Assembly: GCA_039193195.1 (NCBI GenBank)
Contig: JBCCWS010000020.1
Coordinates: forward strand, 29,939 to 93,938
Direction of reading: 5' to 3'
Length of the DNA stretch: 64,000 nucleotides
Source: Pseudomonadota bacterium
GTDB lineage: Bacteria; Pseudomonadota; Gammaproteobacteria; Steroidobacterales; JBCBZW01
This document shows positions 18,376 to 26,909 of this stretch, piece by piece. The first letter of the stretch is position 1. Each line of letters opens with the position of its first letter. The position numbers and the translations under genes were made by a program. A model generated the notes under the pieces. That model ran no database searches and had not been told where the DNA came from. It saw nothing but the letters and a program-made list of their open reading frames with translations.

Positions 18376-19854
18376 ATGCACGCCCATACCCAGGGATGGG
18401 GCTTCCGCTACCGCGCTAAGGTGTGGCTCTTGGCCCTGCTAGCCGCCGCGACGAGCACGCTCACTCTCGCGACGCCAGCGCGAGCAGAGGCTGACCTGCG
18501 GGTCCAGGTCAATCCCCGCGGAACCGTGAGTTGGAAGCTCATCCAACGCACCCACGCTGGAGGTGCGCCGATGCCCCTGCGAGTGAACTACGCACTTCCC
18601 AACGCAGGCCAACTCCAGGCGCGCATCGTCCTTGCGAGCAGCGGCGACACGCTCCCGGGCCAGGATTACGCCGACAACACTTGGGCCGTAGAAGCGAGCG
18701 ATGGCACGCCGCTAGAGCAGGTGATCGATGAGGTTCCCACCGGCGGTAACTACCACGTCCTGCTGCGGCTAGTGGACGGTGTGACGGGCGATGTCGCCGC
18801 CGAGGCCACCATCGAGGAAGTCGCGGTAGGCGACGTGTACCTGGCTGCGGGACAAAGCAACATGGCCGGATACGCCGAATCGCGCACGCCAATGGAGCTG
18901 CCGATCGACGAGGTTCACCTGTTCGGCAACGACTACGCCTGGAAGCGCGGCACGGAACCTATGGACGGTTTTTGGCAGCAGGTGGATTTGGTCTCCTTGG
19001 ATTTCCCGTCCCACTCCTTGATGCTGCGCTTCGCCAAGGACGTCTACAGCGCCACCGGCGTGCCCATCGCGATCATCCCCGGTCCCCTAGGCGGCAGCAG
19101 CCTGGCCACTCAGTGGCAGCGGGACTTCAACGATACAACCAATCGCGACACCCTGTACGGATCTCTCCTCTACCGCACGCGCCTGCAGAACTACGGCGCC
19201 GCGCCGGCAGGGGTGCTGTGGTTCCAGGGAGAGTCCGATGCCATCACGACCTTTCCGGCCTATTACCGACGTTTGCTGCGGGAGCTGATCGCAAGCTACC
19301 GCGCCGACCTTCAGGACCCGCAGATGCCCTTCATCGTCGGTCAGCTCGGCACCTACGCCTTTAGCTTCGTTCCCACATGGATTGCCGTGCAAGAAGCGCA
19401 GCGCTTAGTGGCTCGAGAGGACGCCCATGTGGCCCTGGCGACAGCGATCGATCAACCAACCTGGGACACCATCCACTACACCGTTGAGGGCTACAAGACC
19501 ATCGGCAGCCGCTTCGCACTGGCGGCGCGGGAGATGATCTACGGCCAAGCGGTCGATTCGCTCACGGAGCTGCAGGAGGTCACCCTGGGCGCAGACGGTG
19601 CCAGCGTGCTGCTCCATTACGACGCCGAGGTCTTCGCCGGAGAAGCACGCTTGTACTCGGTGACAGATGAAGCCGGAATCAATACGGTGGCGAGCACCTC
19701 GGCGATGAGCAACGTGATCACGCTAACGCTATCGCGCCCTATCAGCGGCAGGCTTGCGGAAGTACTCTATGGCAACTCGCGCCTGTTCGAGCGGAGCTGG
19801 GCTTTGGGCGCTTCGGGTATCGCCGTGCCTGCCTTCCGGGTGCTACTCGACTAG
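18376..19854 (+). CDS. secreted sialate O-acetylesterase-like SGNH esterase
   Basis: The 492-residue product has a signal peptide (about residues 1-37, cleavage near ARAEA) and a central SASA/DUF303-type esterase domain. The nucleophile Ser161 lies in LAAGQSNMAGY, the GVLWFQGESDA block near residue 280 carries the Gln/Gly/Glu residues of the oxyanion region, and WDTIHYTVEGY near 365 holds the Asp-His pair. These define carbohydrate deacetylases acting on acetylated sugars outside the cytoplasm. The C-terminal part (about 390-492) is a beta-rich accessory region. It appears to be a single-gene unit with no sugar-catabolic neighbours. Confidence 0.82.
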   Translation: MHAHTQGWGFRYRAKVWLLALLAAATSTLTLATPARAEADLRVQVNPRGTVSWKLIQRTHAGGAPMPLRVNYALPNAGQLQARIVLASSGDTLPGQDYADNTWAVEASDGTPLEQVIDEVPTGGNYHVLLRLVDGVTGDVAAEATIEEVAVGDVYLAAGQSNMAGYAESRTPMELPIDEVHLFGNDYAWKRGTEPMDGFWQQVDLVSLDFPSHSLMLRFAKDVYSATGVPIAIIPGPLGGSSLATQWQRDFNDTTNRDTLYGSLLYRTRLQNYGAAPAGVLWFQGESDAITTFPAYYRRLLRELIASYRADLQDPQMPFIVGQLGTYAFSFVPTWIAVQEAQRLVAREDAHVALATAIDQPTWDTIHYTVEGYKTIGSRFALAAREMIYGQAVDSLTELQEVTLGADGASVLLHYDAEVFAGEARLYSVTDEAGINTVASTSAMSNVITLTLSRPISGRLAEVLYGNSRLFERSWALGASGIAVPAFRVLLD

Positions 19855-20240
19855 GCGCCAGTCCTGATCATCCATCTTGGCCTGCTAACGCCCAAATAGG
19901 GCCCTGCGGACAGGCCCGCAGCGCCCATCGCCGTATGCGAAAGGCACGACGATGGCGGCATGCGCACCCCCGAGCACGAAAAACGAGACACCCTGGCTCG
20001 CCGTGATCCCCATGGGCGGCGATCGTTTTGGGCTCGCGACAGATTATGACGAAGATGCCTCGCTAGCCGACCGAGGCACCGCTACTATCTAAACTCGGTA
20101 GTTCGAAACCACCAAGAACAACTAATCAAAGGTTCGTAGCTCCGCTGGCTAGCCCAGGCCAGCGACCGCACACCTGCTAAGCACTGGCAGGTCGACGTCC
20201 CGACGAACCACGCGATCACTCCATCGGATGGAGGTGCTGC
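19855..20240. other. 386-base gene-free region rich in inverted repeats
   Basis: No convincing gene is seen. The region holds a CTGCGG/CCGCAG hairpin near 19905-19925, and a perfect 7-base stem TGCCTCG (20056-20062) with CGAGGCA (20072-20078). It also holds the compact three-stem structure annotated separately at 20131-20209. None has a following T-run, so classical intrinsic terminators are not supported. The region is the leader of the gene that precedes the BLUF pair. Confidence 0.6.
20131..20209 (+). ncRNA. candidate structured RNA leader (closing stem plus two hairpins)
   Basis: Three perfect stems nest as a multibranch structure. The closing stem is GGTTCGT (20131-20137) with ACGAACC (20203-20209). 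Hairpin one is GCTGGC (20144-20149) with GCCAGC (20158-20163) and an 8-base loop. Hairpin two is ACCTGC (20172-20177) with GCAGGT (20187-20192) and a 9-base loop. It ends 31 bases before the ATG of the next gene, whose ribosome site GGAGGT is just downstream. At 79 bases it is tRNA-sized, but it lacks a T-arm consensus and a 7-base anticodon loop. It could be a cis-regulatory leader. It matches no class I recognise. Confidence 0.35.
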
Positions 20241-20990
20241 ATGCTGTTGACGGGTCAGGAGGTGCTCGCGAAGACGCAGAAAGGCTACGCCGAGATGCGC
20301 GAGCAGTCAGACGGCATCTTGCCGCGCGAGGCTCGCACCCTGCTCATCTTGGTGAATGGACGAGACACGGTGAGTAACTACCGCGCCGCGTTGAATGGCA
20401 GCAAGGCTTTCGAGTCCCTTGGGGGGGTCGACCAGCTAATCGCACTACTAATCGATCTCGATTATCTCGACCTCATCACCGCTGACGTGGCAGAGGGGGA
20501 GGAATCTGAGACGGACGAGACAACGGACGCGCCGCTCGACGAGTATTCAGAGCATCCCAACCCACCAGAAGAGGACATCATTCTGTCCTCCAGCCCAGTG
20601 TTCGGGCCGAGCGACCAGGGTCAGGCGCTTGCACAGCCACCCCTGTTAGATACGCAAGCACCGCCGCGCCCGGATCCGCCGACACCACCTAGGCTATTCG
20701 CGAGCGAACTCCAGCGCGATCAATTGTCGGCCCCCGCGCCCTCACCGCGCACTTCCCCGGGATCGCTCGAGGACGAGCGGGTCGATCGCTTGCGCACGAT
20801 GCTGGCGGAGCTCTTCGAACGCCACCCCAAGATCGAGGATCGCTGGTCGTGGATGTTTCGCTTGGAGGAATGCCGAACGGCCGGGGATCTGCTCGAACTC
20901 GTGGATGCCTTCAGGACGCGCGTTAGCAGGCGAATGCCCCGAGAGATCGCTAAGCTCGTGGCAGCGGTCCACGCGAGCGAGGACACCTGA
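20241..20990 (+). CDS. uncharacterised protein upstream of BLUF pair
   Basis: The 249-residue protein has a perfect ribosome site (GGAGGT, five bases before ATG). Residues 1-80 form a compact region with the look of a small winged-helix or helical domain (LPREARTLLILVNGRDTVSNYR). Residues 85-175 are acidic, then proline-rich and probably disordered. Residues 180-245 form a second helical domain (DERVDRLRTMLAELFERHPKIEDRWSW and CRTAGDLLELVDAF). No enzyme motif is seen. It is followed 31 bases later by two BLUF photoreceptors, so it may be their partner or output protein. I do not recognise the family. Confidence 0.75.
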   Translation: MLLTGQEVLAKTQKGYAEMREQSDGILPREARTLLILVNGRDTVSNYRAALNGSKAFESLGGVDQLIALLIDLDYLDLITADVAEGEESETDETTDAPLDEYSEHPNPPEEDIILSSSPVFGPSDQGQALAQPPLLDTQAPPRPDPPTPPRLFASELQRDQLSAPAPSPRTSPGSLEDERVDRLRTMLAELFERHPKIEDRWSWMFRLEECRTAGDLLELVDAFRTRVSRRMPREIAKLVAAVHASEDT

Positions 20991-21021
20991 GCCCTTCGTG
21001 ATTTAGGAGCATCGCGCAACC

Positions 21022-21549
21022 ATGCAGCCCGCACTTAGCAGCGACGAAAACATCAAGTATCTCCACGGGGAGCACGTGTTACTGCGCCTCACCTACATGA
21101 GTCGCTTCAACACCCATAACGAGCCAGGAGAGCTGCAGCGTATCCTCACTCAGGCACGCAAGAACAACACCGCCAACGGCATCACCGGCGTACTCATCTT
21201 CAACCACAACTACTTTCTTCAGAGTATCGAGGGGCGACGCCCCATGATCAACGAGCTACTTCGAAAGCTCACCGCTGACTCGCGCCACTTCTCCCTCCAG
21301 GTTATCGAAGCGAGGGAGATTGACGGCCGCCGCTGGGGAGGTTGGTCGATGAACTACTTGACGCCAAGCGAGAAGTACCAGAAGGAAGCGCTACGATTCT
21401 CCGGCGGCACGCAATTCAACCCCTACCTGATGAGCACTCGCCAAGTGATGATGCTGATCGAGTCCCTCACCAAGATGCAGGAAAGGCGGCCTCGACGCGA
21501 AACACCGACACCCAAGCTACGCCTACTCCGGCTACTAGGCAAAGCCTGA
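21022..21549 (+). CDS. short BLUF blue-light sensor (paralogue 1)
   Basis: The 175-residue protein is essentially a single BLUF domain. The flavin-site residues are in place: Tyr25 in RLTYMSR, Asn49 in RKNNTANGITGVL, Gln67 in YFLQSIEG, and the Trp-containing strand RRWGGWSMNYL. There is no attached effector, so it is a PixD-type stand-alone sensor that would signal through protein contacts. A basic tail (RRPRRETPTPKLRLLR) could bind nucleic acid or a partner. The next gene is a paralogue 13 bases downstream. Confidence 0.92.
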   Translation: MQPALSSDENIKYLHGEHVLLRLTYMSRFNTHNEPGELQRILTQARKNNTANGITGVLIFNHNYFLQSIEGRRPMINELLRKLTADSRHFSLQVIEAREIDGRRWGGWSMNYLTPSEKYQKEALRFSGGTQFNPYLMSTRQVMMLIESLTKMQERRPRRETPTPKLRLLRLLGKA

Positions 21550-21562
21550 GAGGAGAACAGCC

Positions 21563-22048
21563 ATGACCTCGCCGCACGCAGACGCCCACATTCTGGTTTC
21601 ACTTACCTACGCAAGCCGAATGAATCCCGACGTGTCTCCAGCAGACTGCCAGAGGATCCTGGAGCAAGCACGCGACAACAATCGGCGAGCGGGTATCACA
21701 GGAATGCTCACCTTCAACCGCGACTACTTCTTGCAGACGCTGGAGGGGCCGCGCGCGCACATCAACGCCCTGCTGATCAAGCTCATCGCCGATCGACGCC
21801 ACCATGATCTTCAGGTAATCGAGTGCCGCGAGATCAAGGCCAGATCTTGGGCACGCTGGTCGATGAATTACGCCTCCCCCACCGAGGAGAACTCAGCGAT
21901 ATACCTAAAGTACTCGACGACCCTCGAGTTCAATCCCTATCTACTCAACGTCGAATCCGCGCGAGCGCTATTGCGCGATCTCGGGCGACGAAGCACGGAG
22001 CGGCAAGGCGAAACTCCAGGCTCATCCCCAGTGTCCATCGCCGGCTGA
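21563..22048 (+). CDS. short BLUF blue-light sensor (paralogue 2)
   Basis: This 161-residue BLUF protein is clearly a tandem duplicate of the preceding gene. It keeps Tyr16 in LTYASRM, Asn40 in RDNNRRAGITGML, Gln58 in YFLQTLEG, and ARWSMNYASPTEE. It starts after a good GAGGAGA ribosome site. The C-terminal helices differ from paralogue 1, which suggests divergence of partners or photocycle. Both are likely co-transcribed with the unknown gene upstream. No c-di-GMP enzyme or transcription factor is fused to either copy. Confidence 0.92.
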   Translation: MTSPHADAHILVSLTYASRMNPDVSPADCQRILEQARDNNRRAGITGMLTFNRDYFLQTLEGPRAHINALLIKLIADRRHHDLQVIECREIKARSWARWSMNYASPTEENSAIYLKYSTTLEFNPYLLNVESARALLRDLGRRSTERQGETPGSSPVSIAG

Positions 22049-22124
22049 GCGAGAGCGTGCAACGGGTCTGCCGACGCTGGACGCCGAGCCCCCCAACAGC
22101 GCCCCCGCATGCGTTTGTGTCGGC

Positions 22125-22297
22125 CTAGTAGGCCGCTTGTAAAATGGGGTAACGCTCAGTATGCGTAGGGGCAGCGTCAGCAAGGCGCGTCGCACAGCCA
22201 ATGACATCGCCATTGGCAAGCGATGCAACGCCGCGGACGCTGCCCCTGGGCAGATCCGATGGGCGAGTAGCACCTTGTTTACCAAGCGGCCCACTAG
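22125..22297. mobile_element. palindromic MITE-like element, family B copy 1
   Basis: The element runs from CTAG to CTAG. Its ends are related to TAGTGGGCCGCTTGGTAAA, but the left end is degenerate (AGGCCGCTTGTAAAA). Inner arms GGGGCAGCGTC and GACGCTGCCCC pair perfectly, and the centre has GCCAATG with CATTGGC, so most of it can fold into one long hairpin. A segment GGGCAGATCCGATGGGCGAG recurs nearly unchanged, in reverse, in the copy near 62227. No protein is encoded. It lies between the BLUF genes and the convergent membrane protein gene. Confidence 0.75.
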
Positions 22298-22319
22298 CTA
22301 GAGTACTGAATACGGCGAC

Positions 22320-22757
22320 TCACTCAGTGGGCGCCGGCCAAACCAACCCGACCCGAATGGCACCGAGTAGCACCGTGTGGCTCGCCACGAGCGCAAGAAA
22401 GGCGCCGACGGGGTGCCCGGGTAAGTCGGTCGTCATGACGTAGGCGAGATACGCCACAGCGCCGGCGCAGCCCAGAAGGGCCAAGTTCAAGGCCCAGGAC
22501 ACACCCGACCACAGCGCGGCGCAGACGCCGATGTTGATCGACCCCGCCCCCGAGAGGATCAGACCGGGCACGGCCAGCGCAAGCCATGCGGCAACAGAGA
22601 GCCGCTCGCGGTGAGCTCGATCAGCTAGCACCGCTTCGAAGTGTCCGTAAGCGCCCAGGAGCAAGAACAAGCCAAGCAACAAGCCGAGGCCCGCCGCCAA
22701 CCTATACAAGGCATTGTCTTCGTCTTGGGCCCCGCGCGCTGCGTCAGAAACCGACAT
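22320..22757 (-). CDS. four-helix membrane protein, unknown function
   Basis: The 145-residue protein is almost entirely hydrophobic, with about four membrane helices (residues 18-42, 52-76, 80-107 and 115-140) and a short cytoplasmic N terminus. No motif is recognised. Its start overlaps the end of the response regulator gene by 14 bases, so it is probably the last gene of the kinase-regulator-membrane protein operon. It may be an output or accessory membrane component of that system. Confidence 0.65.
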   Translation of the reverse strand: MSVSDAARGAQDEDNALYRLAAGLGLLLGLFLLLGAYGHFEAVLADRAHRERLSVAAWLALAVPGLILSGAGSINIGVCAALWSGVSWALNLALLGCAGAVAYLAYVMTTDLPGHPVGAFLALVASHTVLLGAIRVGLVWPAPTE

Positions 22758-23418
22758 CCCGACGCCCCACCTTCACCAGACCGCACTCGTACGCGAACAC
22801 CACCGCCTGAGCACGATCGCGCAAGCCAAGCTTCGAGAGGACGCTGGAGACATGCGTTTTCACTGTGGCGCCACCGATGAACAGGGCACCGGCGATCTCC
22901 GCATTGCTCTTACCATCCGCGACCGCCTCCAGCACCTCGCGCTCGCGCGCGGTCAGGCGCTCAAGCCGCTGCGTGAGATTGCCCTGAGCACCTAATTGAT
23001 CAGCAAAGCGGGCGATGAGTCGGCGGGTGATAGCGGGCGCTAGCATGGCGCCTCCCGCAACCACAGTTCGCACGGCTTTCACCAGGTCCTCGGGCGGAAT
23101 GTCCTTGAGGACAAACCCGCTAGCCCCTGCTTGCAAAGCTCGGTAGACGTACTCGTCGGGATCGAAGGTGGTGAGAATGATGACGCGGGTGCTATCGCCC
23201 ACCTCGGCCAGGATGCGGGCGGTCGCCTCAAGCCCATCCAGCTCAGGCATACGGATATCCATGAGGATGACATCCGGTTGGTGCTGCCGGGCAGCCGCAA
23301 TCGCCTCCACACCATCGCCTGCCTCCGCCACTACCTCGATGTCCGGCTCGTGCCCAAGTACCATCGCGAAACCACGTCGCACAAGCTGCTGATCATCGAC
23401 CACGAGAACCCGCAACAT
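22744..23418 (-). CDS. NarL/LuxR-family response regulator
   Basis: The 224-residue protein has a receiver domain with Asp8/Asp9, phospho-acceptor Asp54 in ILMDIRMPELDG, Thr83 and Lys105 (VLKD). A LuxR-type helix-turn-helix follows (LTAREREVLEAVADGKSNAEI...GGATVKTHVSSVLSKL). It is the DNA-binding partner of the histidine kinase encoded directly upstream, whose stop overlaps this start codon. The pair resembles DesK/LiaS-type systems often used for envelope or lipid stress. The target genes are unknown; the adjacent membrane protein is a candidate. Confidence 0.95.
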   Translation of the reverse strand: MLRVLVVDDQQLVRRGFAMVLGHEPDIEVVAEAGDGVEAIAAARQHQPDVILMDIRMPELDGLEATARILAEVGDSTRVIILTTFDPDEYVYRALQAGASGFVLKDIPPEDLVKAVRTVVAGGAMLAPAITRRLIARFADQLGAQGNLTQRLERLTAREREVLEAVADGKSNAEIAGALFIGGATVKTHVSSVLSKLGLRDRAQAVVFAYECGLVKVGRRDVGF

Positions 23419-24641
23419 CAGCTTGCTCCCGGCTCGACGGGTAACTCAGCTCGCACCTGAAAGCCCCCATTGGCGAGCCTGCCCGCATCGAACCGACCGC
23501 CGATCAGCTCCACCCGCTCACGCATGCCCCGCAGCCCGTGCCCGCTGCTCTCGGTGATATCGCCCCCGCGTCCATCGTCCCTCACGGCCACCAGCAACAT
23601 ACCCTCCAGCCGCGTGATCGCAACGTCCACGGCCACGCCCTCTCCCGCGTGGCGAATCACGTTGGTCAACGCTTCCTGCACGATACGGTAGGCAGTGAGC
23701 TGAAGGCGGGCCGGCAAGGCTGAGGCAGTCGGGTCCATGGTGAGTGCTACGGCGGGTCCAACGTCGCCGACCTCGCGTACGAGCGCCGGCAGATCGCCCA
23801 CGCCTGGCTGAGGGTCAAGTCCGTTCTCCTCCTCGCTCACCGGCCTTAGCACCCCAAGCAGGTGGCGCATCTCGCAAACGGCCTGACGTCCCGCCTTCTC
23901 CACCGCCGCCATCGCCTCGCGCGCTGCCTCTGGGTCTGACTTGCTCACCGTCTTCGCGGCGCCCGCTTGCACCGTCATCAGGCTCAGTTGGTGGGCGACG
24001 ATATCGTGCATCTCGCGAGCGATCCGCGTGCGCTCGGCGGTGACCGCCCGCTCCGCGTCCACGCTGCGTTCACGCTCGAGATGCTCCGCACGCTCCTCGA
24101 GCAGTCGCAGGTACTCGCCGCGGAACCGATACCGTCGGCCTGCGTACCAGAGCGCTACCGCCATGATCACGGCGAGGGTGCCACCAATACTCGCCGAACT
24201 GATCACGAAGGCATCCGCGGCGACGAACAGCACAGCTGCCGCCATGGCGATCATGCTGTCTTGGCTCTCCTTTGCGTGCCGACCCACGCTGTAGAGGGAG
24301 AATGTCAACGCGAACACCCCACCACTCATCGAGCCAAGCTGCACCAGCACGCATGCCGCGAGCACCACGTAGTGCGTGCACAGCGGATGGCTGCGACGCC
24401 AGAGCAACGCCAGGTTGCCGACGAAGGCGCACACGAAAGTGCCTACATCGGTAAACGAGGTCATTGCCATGCCCTGGCGCGCCCACATGAGCAGGGTGAG
24501 CGTGAGGGACAGGACGGCGATCAGCAGATCCGTCGAGAGCGGCCAGCGCTGGGCGGGGGCGAGGAGTGGTCGCCACGCGCGGACACCCGCGATGGTGGTG
24601 CGCTCAGCCATCGCGATCGGCAGTACGCAGGAAGGCTGCAC
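23418..24641 (-). CDS. membrane sensor histidine kinase (HisKA_3 type)
   Basis: The 407-residue kinase has several N-terminal membrane helices (about residues 35-170) and no large periplasmic domain. A short coiled segment precedes the dimerisation motif ERTRIAREMHDIVAHQLS with phospho-acceptor His212. The C-terminal ATPase domain carries DDGRGGD and GHGLRGMRERVE. This is the DesK/NarX-like class that senses within or at the membrane. A GTG start is used here; an ATG ten codons later (MAERTTIAG) is an alternative. It overlaps the response regulator start by one base. Confidence 0.93.
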   Translation of the reverse strand: MQPSCVLPIAMAERTTIAGVRAWRPLLAPAQRWPLSTDLLIAVLSLTLTLLMWARQGMAMTSFTDVGTFVCAFVGNLALLWRRSHPLCTHYVVLAACVLVQLGSMSGGVFALTFSLYSVGRHAKESQDSMIAMAAAVLFVAADAFVISSASIGGTLAVIMAVALWYAGRRYRFRGEYLRLLEERAEHLERERSVDAERAVTAERTRIAREMHDIVAHQLSLMTVQAGAAKTVSKSDPEAAREAMAAVEKAGRQAVCEMRHLLGVLRPVSEEENGLDPQPGVGDLPALVREVGDVGPAVALTMDPTASALPARLQLTAYRIVQEALTNVIRHAGEGVAVDVAITRLEGMLLVAVRDDGRGGDITESSGHGLRGMRERVELIGGRFDAGRLANGGFQVRAELPVEPGAS

Positions 24642-24833
24642 CCGAATGCGGTCGGTTCATGGGCAGAGCCTAAACCGTGGTGCGACGCTTGTCATACCCA
24701 TCGGGTCGGATCGCTGCGGCGGCGCTTCTACGACCTTTGGGGGAGAGGCAAACCGACCCTGCGGCCGATGTTGGAGCACGAGGTCTACCCCAAGATGGCG
24801 CCACCAACACACCGTTGCCGCCAAGGACGCCTC

Positions 24834-25658
24834 ATGAACGACATCGCCCTAGACAGAAGAATGCTGAGCGCGGTCACACCGAGGCAGGCCGTGCAGGTGG
24901 CGGTCAAGGTCTGGTTCATCCTCGCTACCGTGGGGCACTGGCTGTTCCTCGCCTACATCCTCGCCGTGTTCTATCCTCCAGTCGCCGAGCACGGCATCCG
25001 CGCACTGCAGGGATCGCACCTCCCAGGAGGCTTCGTCGAAGGCGATACGCTCGGCAACCTGGCTTCTATCGGCCACGTCTTGCTCGCCGCGATCGTCATC
25101 GGCGGCGGTCCTCTGCAGCTTGTCCCCGCCGTGCGCACTCGCTTCCCCAGCTTCCATCGCTGGCTCGGTCGCAGCTACCTGCTGGCGGCGGTGACCAGCG
25201 CCGGCTTCGGTCTCTACATGACCTGGACCCGAAGCCCCCTAGGCGATCTCATCTCTAAGATCGGCATCACCACCGACGGGGTGCTGATCATCGTCTTCGC
25301 GGCGCTTGCCGTGTACCACGCCGCCGCACGTCGTATCGCCGAGCATCGCCGTTGGGCTCTGCGCCTGTTCATGGTGGCGAGTGCGGTTTGGTTCTTCCGC
25401 GTCGGCCTTATGGGATGGGTGTTGCTCACTGGCGGTGTCGGCATCGACTGGGAACCGTTCACGGGTCCATTTCTCTACGTGCTCGGGTTTGCGCAATACC
25501 TGTTGCCGCTGGCCATGCTGGAGTGGTATTTCCACTGCCAGCGCGGCAGCTCCACGGGCAACCAAATGGCCTTCATTGGCACCTTGTCACTGCTGAGCGT
25601 GTACATGGGCCTTGGGATCTTCACGGCGACCACCGGCATGTGGCTGCCGAGGATGTAA
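24834..25658 (+). CDS. DUF2306-like integral membrane protein
   Basis: The 274-residue protein has about seven or eight membrane helices. The segments FPSFHRWLGRSYL and AEHRRWALRLF resemble those of DUF2306 proteins, where conserved histidines sit at helix ends and suggest a bound metal or haem. The start is the ATG at MNDIALDRRM. The open frame extends far upstream but antisense to the kinase gene, so that part is not coding. The role is unknown. Confidence 0.78.
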   Translation: MNDIALDRRMLSAVTPRQAVQVAVKVWFILATVGHWLFLAYILAVFYPPVAEHGIRALQGSHLPGGFVEGDTLGNLASIGHVLLAAIVIGGGPLQLVPAVRTRFPSFHRWLGRSYLLAAVTSAGFGLYMTWTRSPLGDLISKIGITTDGVLIIVFAALAVYHAAARRIAEHRRWALRLFMVASAVWFFRVGLMGWVLLTGGVGIDWEPFTGPFLYVLGFAQYLLPLAMLEWYFHCQRGSSTGNQMAFIGTLSLLSVYMGLGIFTATTGMWLPRM

Positions 25659-25739
25659 GCGTGGTGGGCGGCGCCAAGTTTGCAGGGACTGCTACTATCG
25701 GCGCATCTTGTGCGCACGCACCCTGCCTAAGGCGATCCG

Positions 25740-26792
25740 ATGAGACACTACGTCCGCAAGCGCCAACGCCATATCCGCAGGTCGCTCAGAAACGCGGCAA
25801 AGGACGGCGAGATCACGCTCGTGCTTGGGGCGGGGGTCTCCATCGGTCGGGGCGTACCCTCCTGGTCAAAGCTGGTCCGGGAGCTCTGGCAGGAGCTCAA
25901 ACCTAAGCGCGAGGTGCCCGAGTGGCTCGCCGGCAAACAGGCGCCACCGCACCCGTTGGCCTATCAGATTCTGCTCGAGGAGATCGAAGGTGCCACGCGC
26001 TCGGAGATCGCCCTGGTCAAAGAGGTGCACGCCGATACCATCGACCCGAGCGTCGTGCGCAAAGCGATGGTGCGCAAGATCCGCAACAAGCTTTACGGCA
26101 GCCCGCAAGAGCCGACAGATGCGGACACGCTCAGCGTACTCATTGCGCTGCTGCAGGACGAACAACGGCGAGCCGATTGCCGCATCGTTCGCGTCATCAC
26201 CTTCAATGCTGACGATCTCTTGGAGCGTGGCACCAACGAAGGTAAGGACATGGACACGATCGTCGCTTACCCGATACCCCGCGCAAGCTATCACCCAAAG
26301 TACGGCCCTCGCGCCCACGGTCGTCGGGCCATCGACGTCTACCATCTACATGGCTTCGTCCCTCACAAGCCCTACTACAACCGAGGGGCTGAGGATACGT
26401 TGGTATTCACCGATGCGGAGTACTGGGAGTCGGTGGCGAATCCGGCGTCCTTCGCCAACCGCGTGATGCAAAGTGCACTTCACCTGAGCAACTGCGTCTT
26501 CATCGGCATGTCGATGACCGACGTCAACATGATGCGCTGGCTGGGGCTGCGGTTTGATGAGTTCGTGCGCGACCGATCGGCAGGATACGCCTACAATGGC
26601 TACACGCCTGCCAGGGCTCACGCCAAAACGCGGCAAGCCATTTCGCGTCACTACTGGATCTGCACAGTCCAAGACGACCCTGAGCGCTTCATCGCTTCTC
26701 ACCTAGAGCGAAGAGGCGTGCAAACCTACGTCCTGCCCGAGTGGGGCGAACCCTTCAAGGCGTTGATAGAAGAGTGCTTTCGCCGTCCGTGA
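25740..26792 (+). CDS. SIR2-like domain protein, possible NADase
   Basis: The 350-residue protein has the SIR2-family nucleotide-binding start ITLVLGAGVSIGRGVPSW (GAGVS at 30-34). A central RVITFNADDLLERG lies where sirtuins have the TxNxD motif, and VYHLHGFVPHK carries the catalytic histidine position. The family to which such stand-alone SIR2_2 proteins belong includes NADases of anti-phage systems such as Thoeris, DSR and AVAST. No Argonaute, TIR, HerA or other defence gene adjoins it here. The zinc finger of deacetylase sirtuins is absent. NAD hydrolysis in response to infection is an inference from family only. Confidence 0.75.
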   Translation: MRHYVRKRQRHIRRSLRNAAKDGEITLVLGAGVSIGRGVPSWSKLVRELWQELKPKREVPEWLAGKQAPPHPLAYQILLEEIEGATRSEIALVKEVHADTIDPSVVRKAMVRKIRNKLYGSPQEPTDADTLSVLIALLQDEQRRADCRIVRVITFNADDLLERGTNEGKDMDTIVAYPIPRASYHPKYGPRAHGRRAIDVYHLHGFVPHKPYYNRGAEDTLVFTDAEYWESVANPASFANRVMQSALHLSNCVFIGMSMTDVNMMRWLGLRFDEFVRDRSAGYAYNGYTPARAHAKTRQAISRHYWICTVQDDPERFIASHLERRGVQTYVLPEWGEPFKALIEECFRRP

Positions 26793-26909
26793 GGAGTCCA
26801 TTCCTTTTCTTGCTGCGGAGTAGCCCGCATAGACTCCAAGGCGTGGAGCAACGGCGGATAGGGTGAAGCAGGATACGCGGGGATGCCCTTCCCGCGCATG
26901 CCTAAGCGG

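Noticed and set aside
20131..20209. A tRNA gene, because of the 7-base closing stem and a size of 79 bases
   Set aside because: There is no GTTCRA-type T-arm, no 5-base stem with 7-base anticodon loop, and positions 8-9 are not TA. Only three stems form and the middle arms do not fit the cloverleaf.
19855..20240. A c-di-GMP riboswitch in the leader of the BLUF operon
   Set aside because: The conserved GEMM-type core sequences are not present; only generic hairpins are seen.
23967..24833. A long N-terminal extension of the DUF2306 protein
   Set aside because: It lies antisense to a clear histidine kinase gene, has low-complexity histidine- and arginine-rich sequence, and the family start fits the ATG at 24834.
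25740..26792. A multi-gene anti-phage system built around the SIR2-like protein
   Set aside because: The neighbours are a DUF2306 membrane protein and, on the other strand, a monoamine oxidase; no known partner is present.
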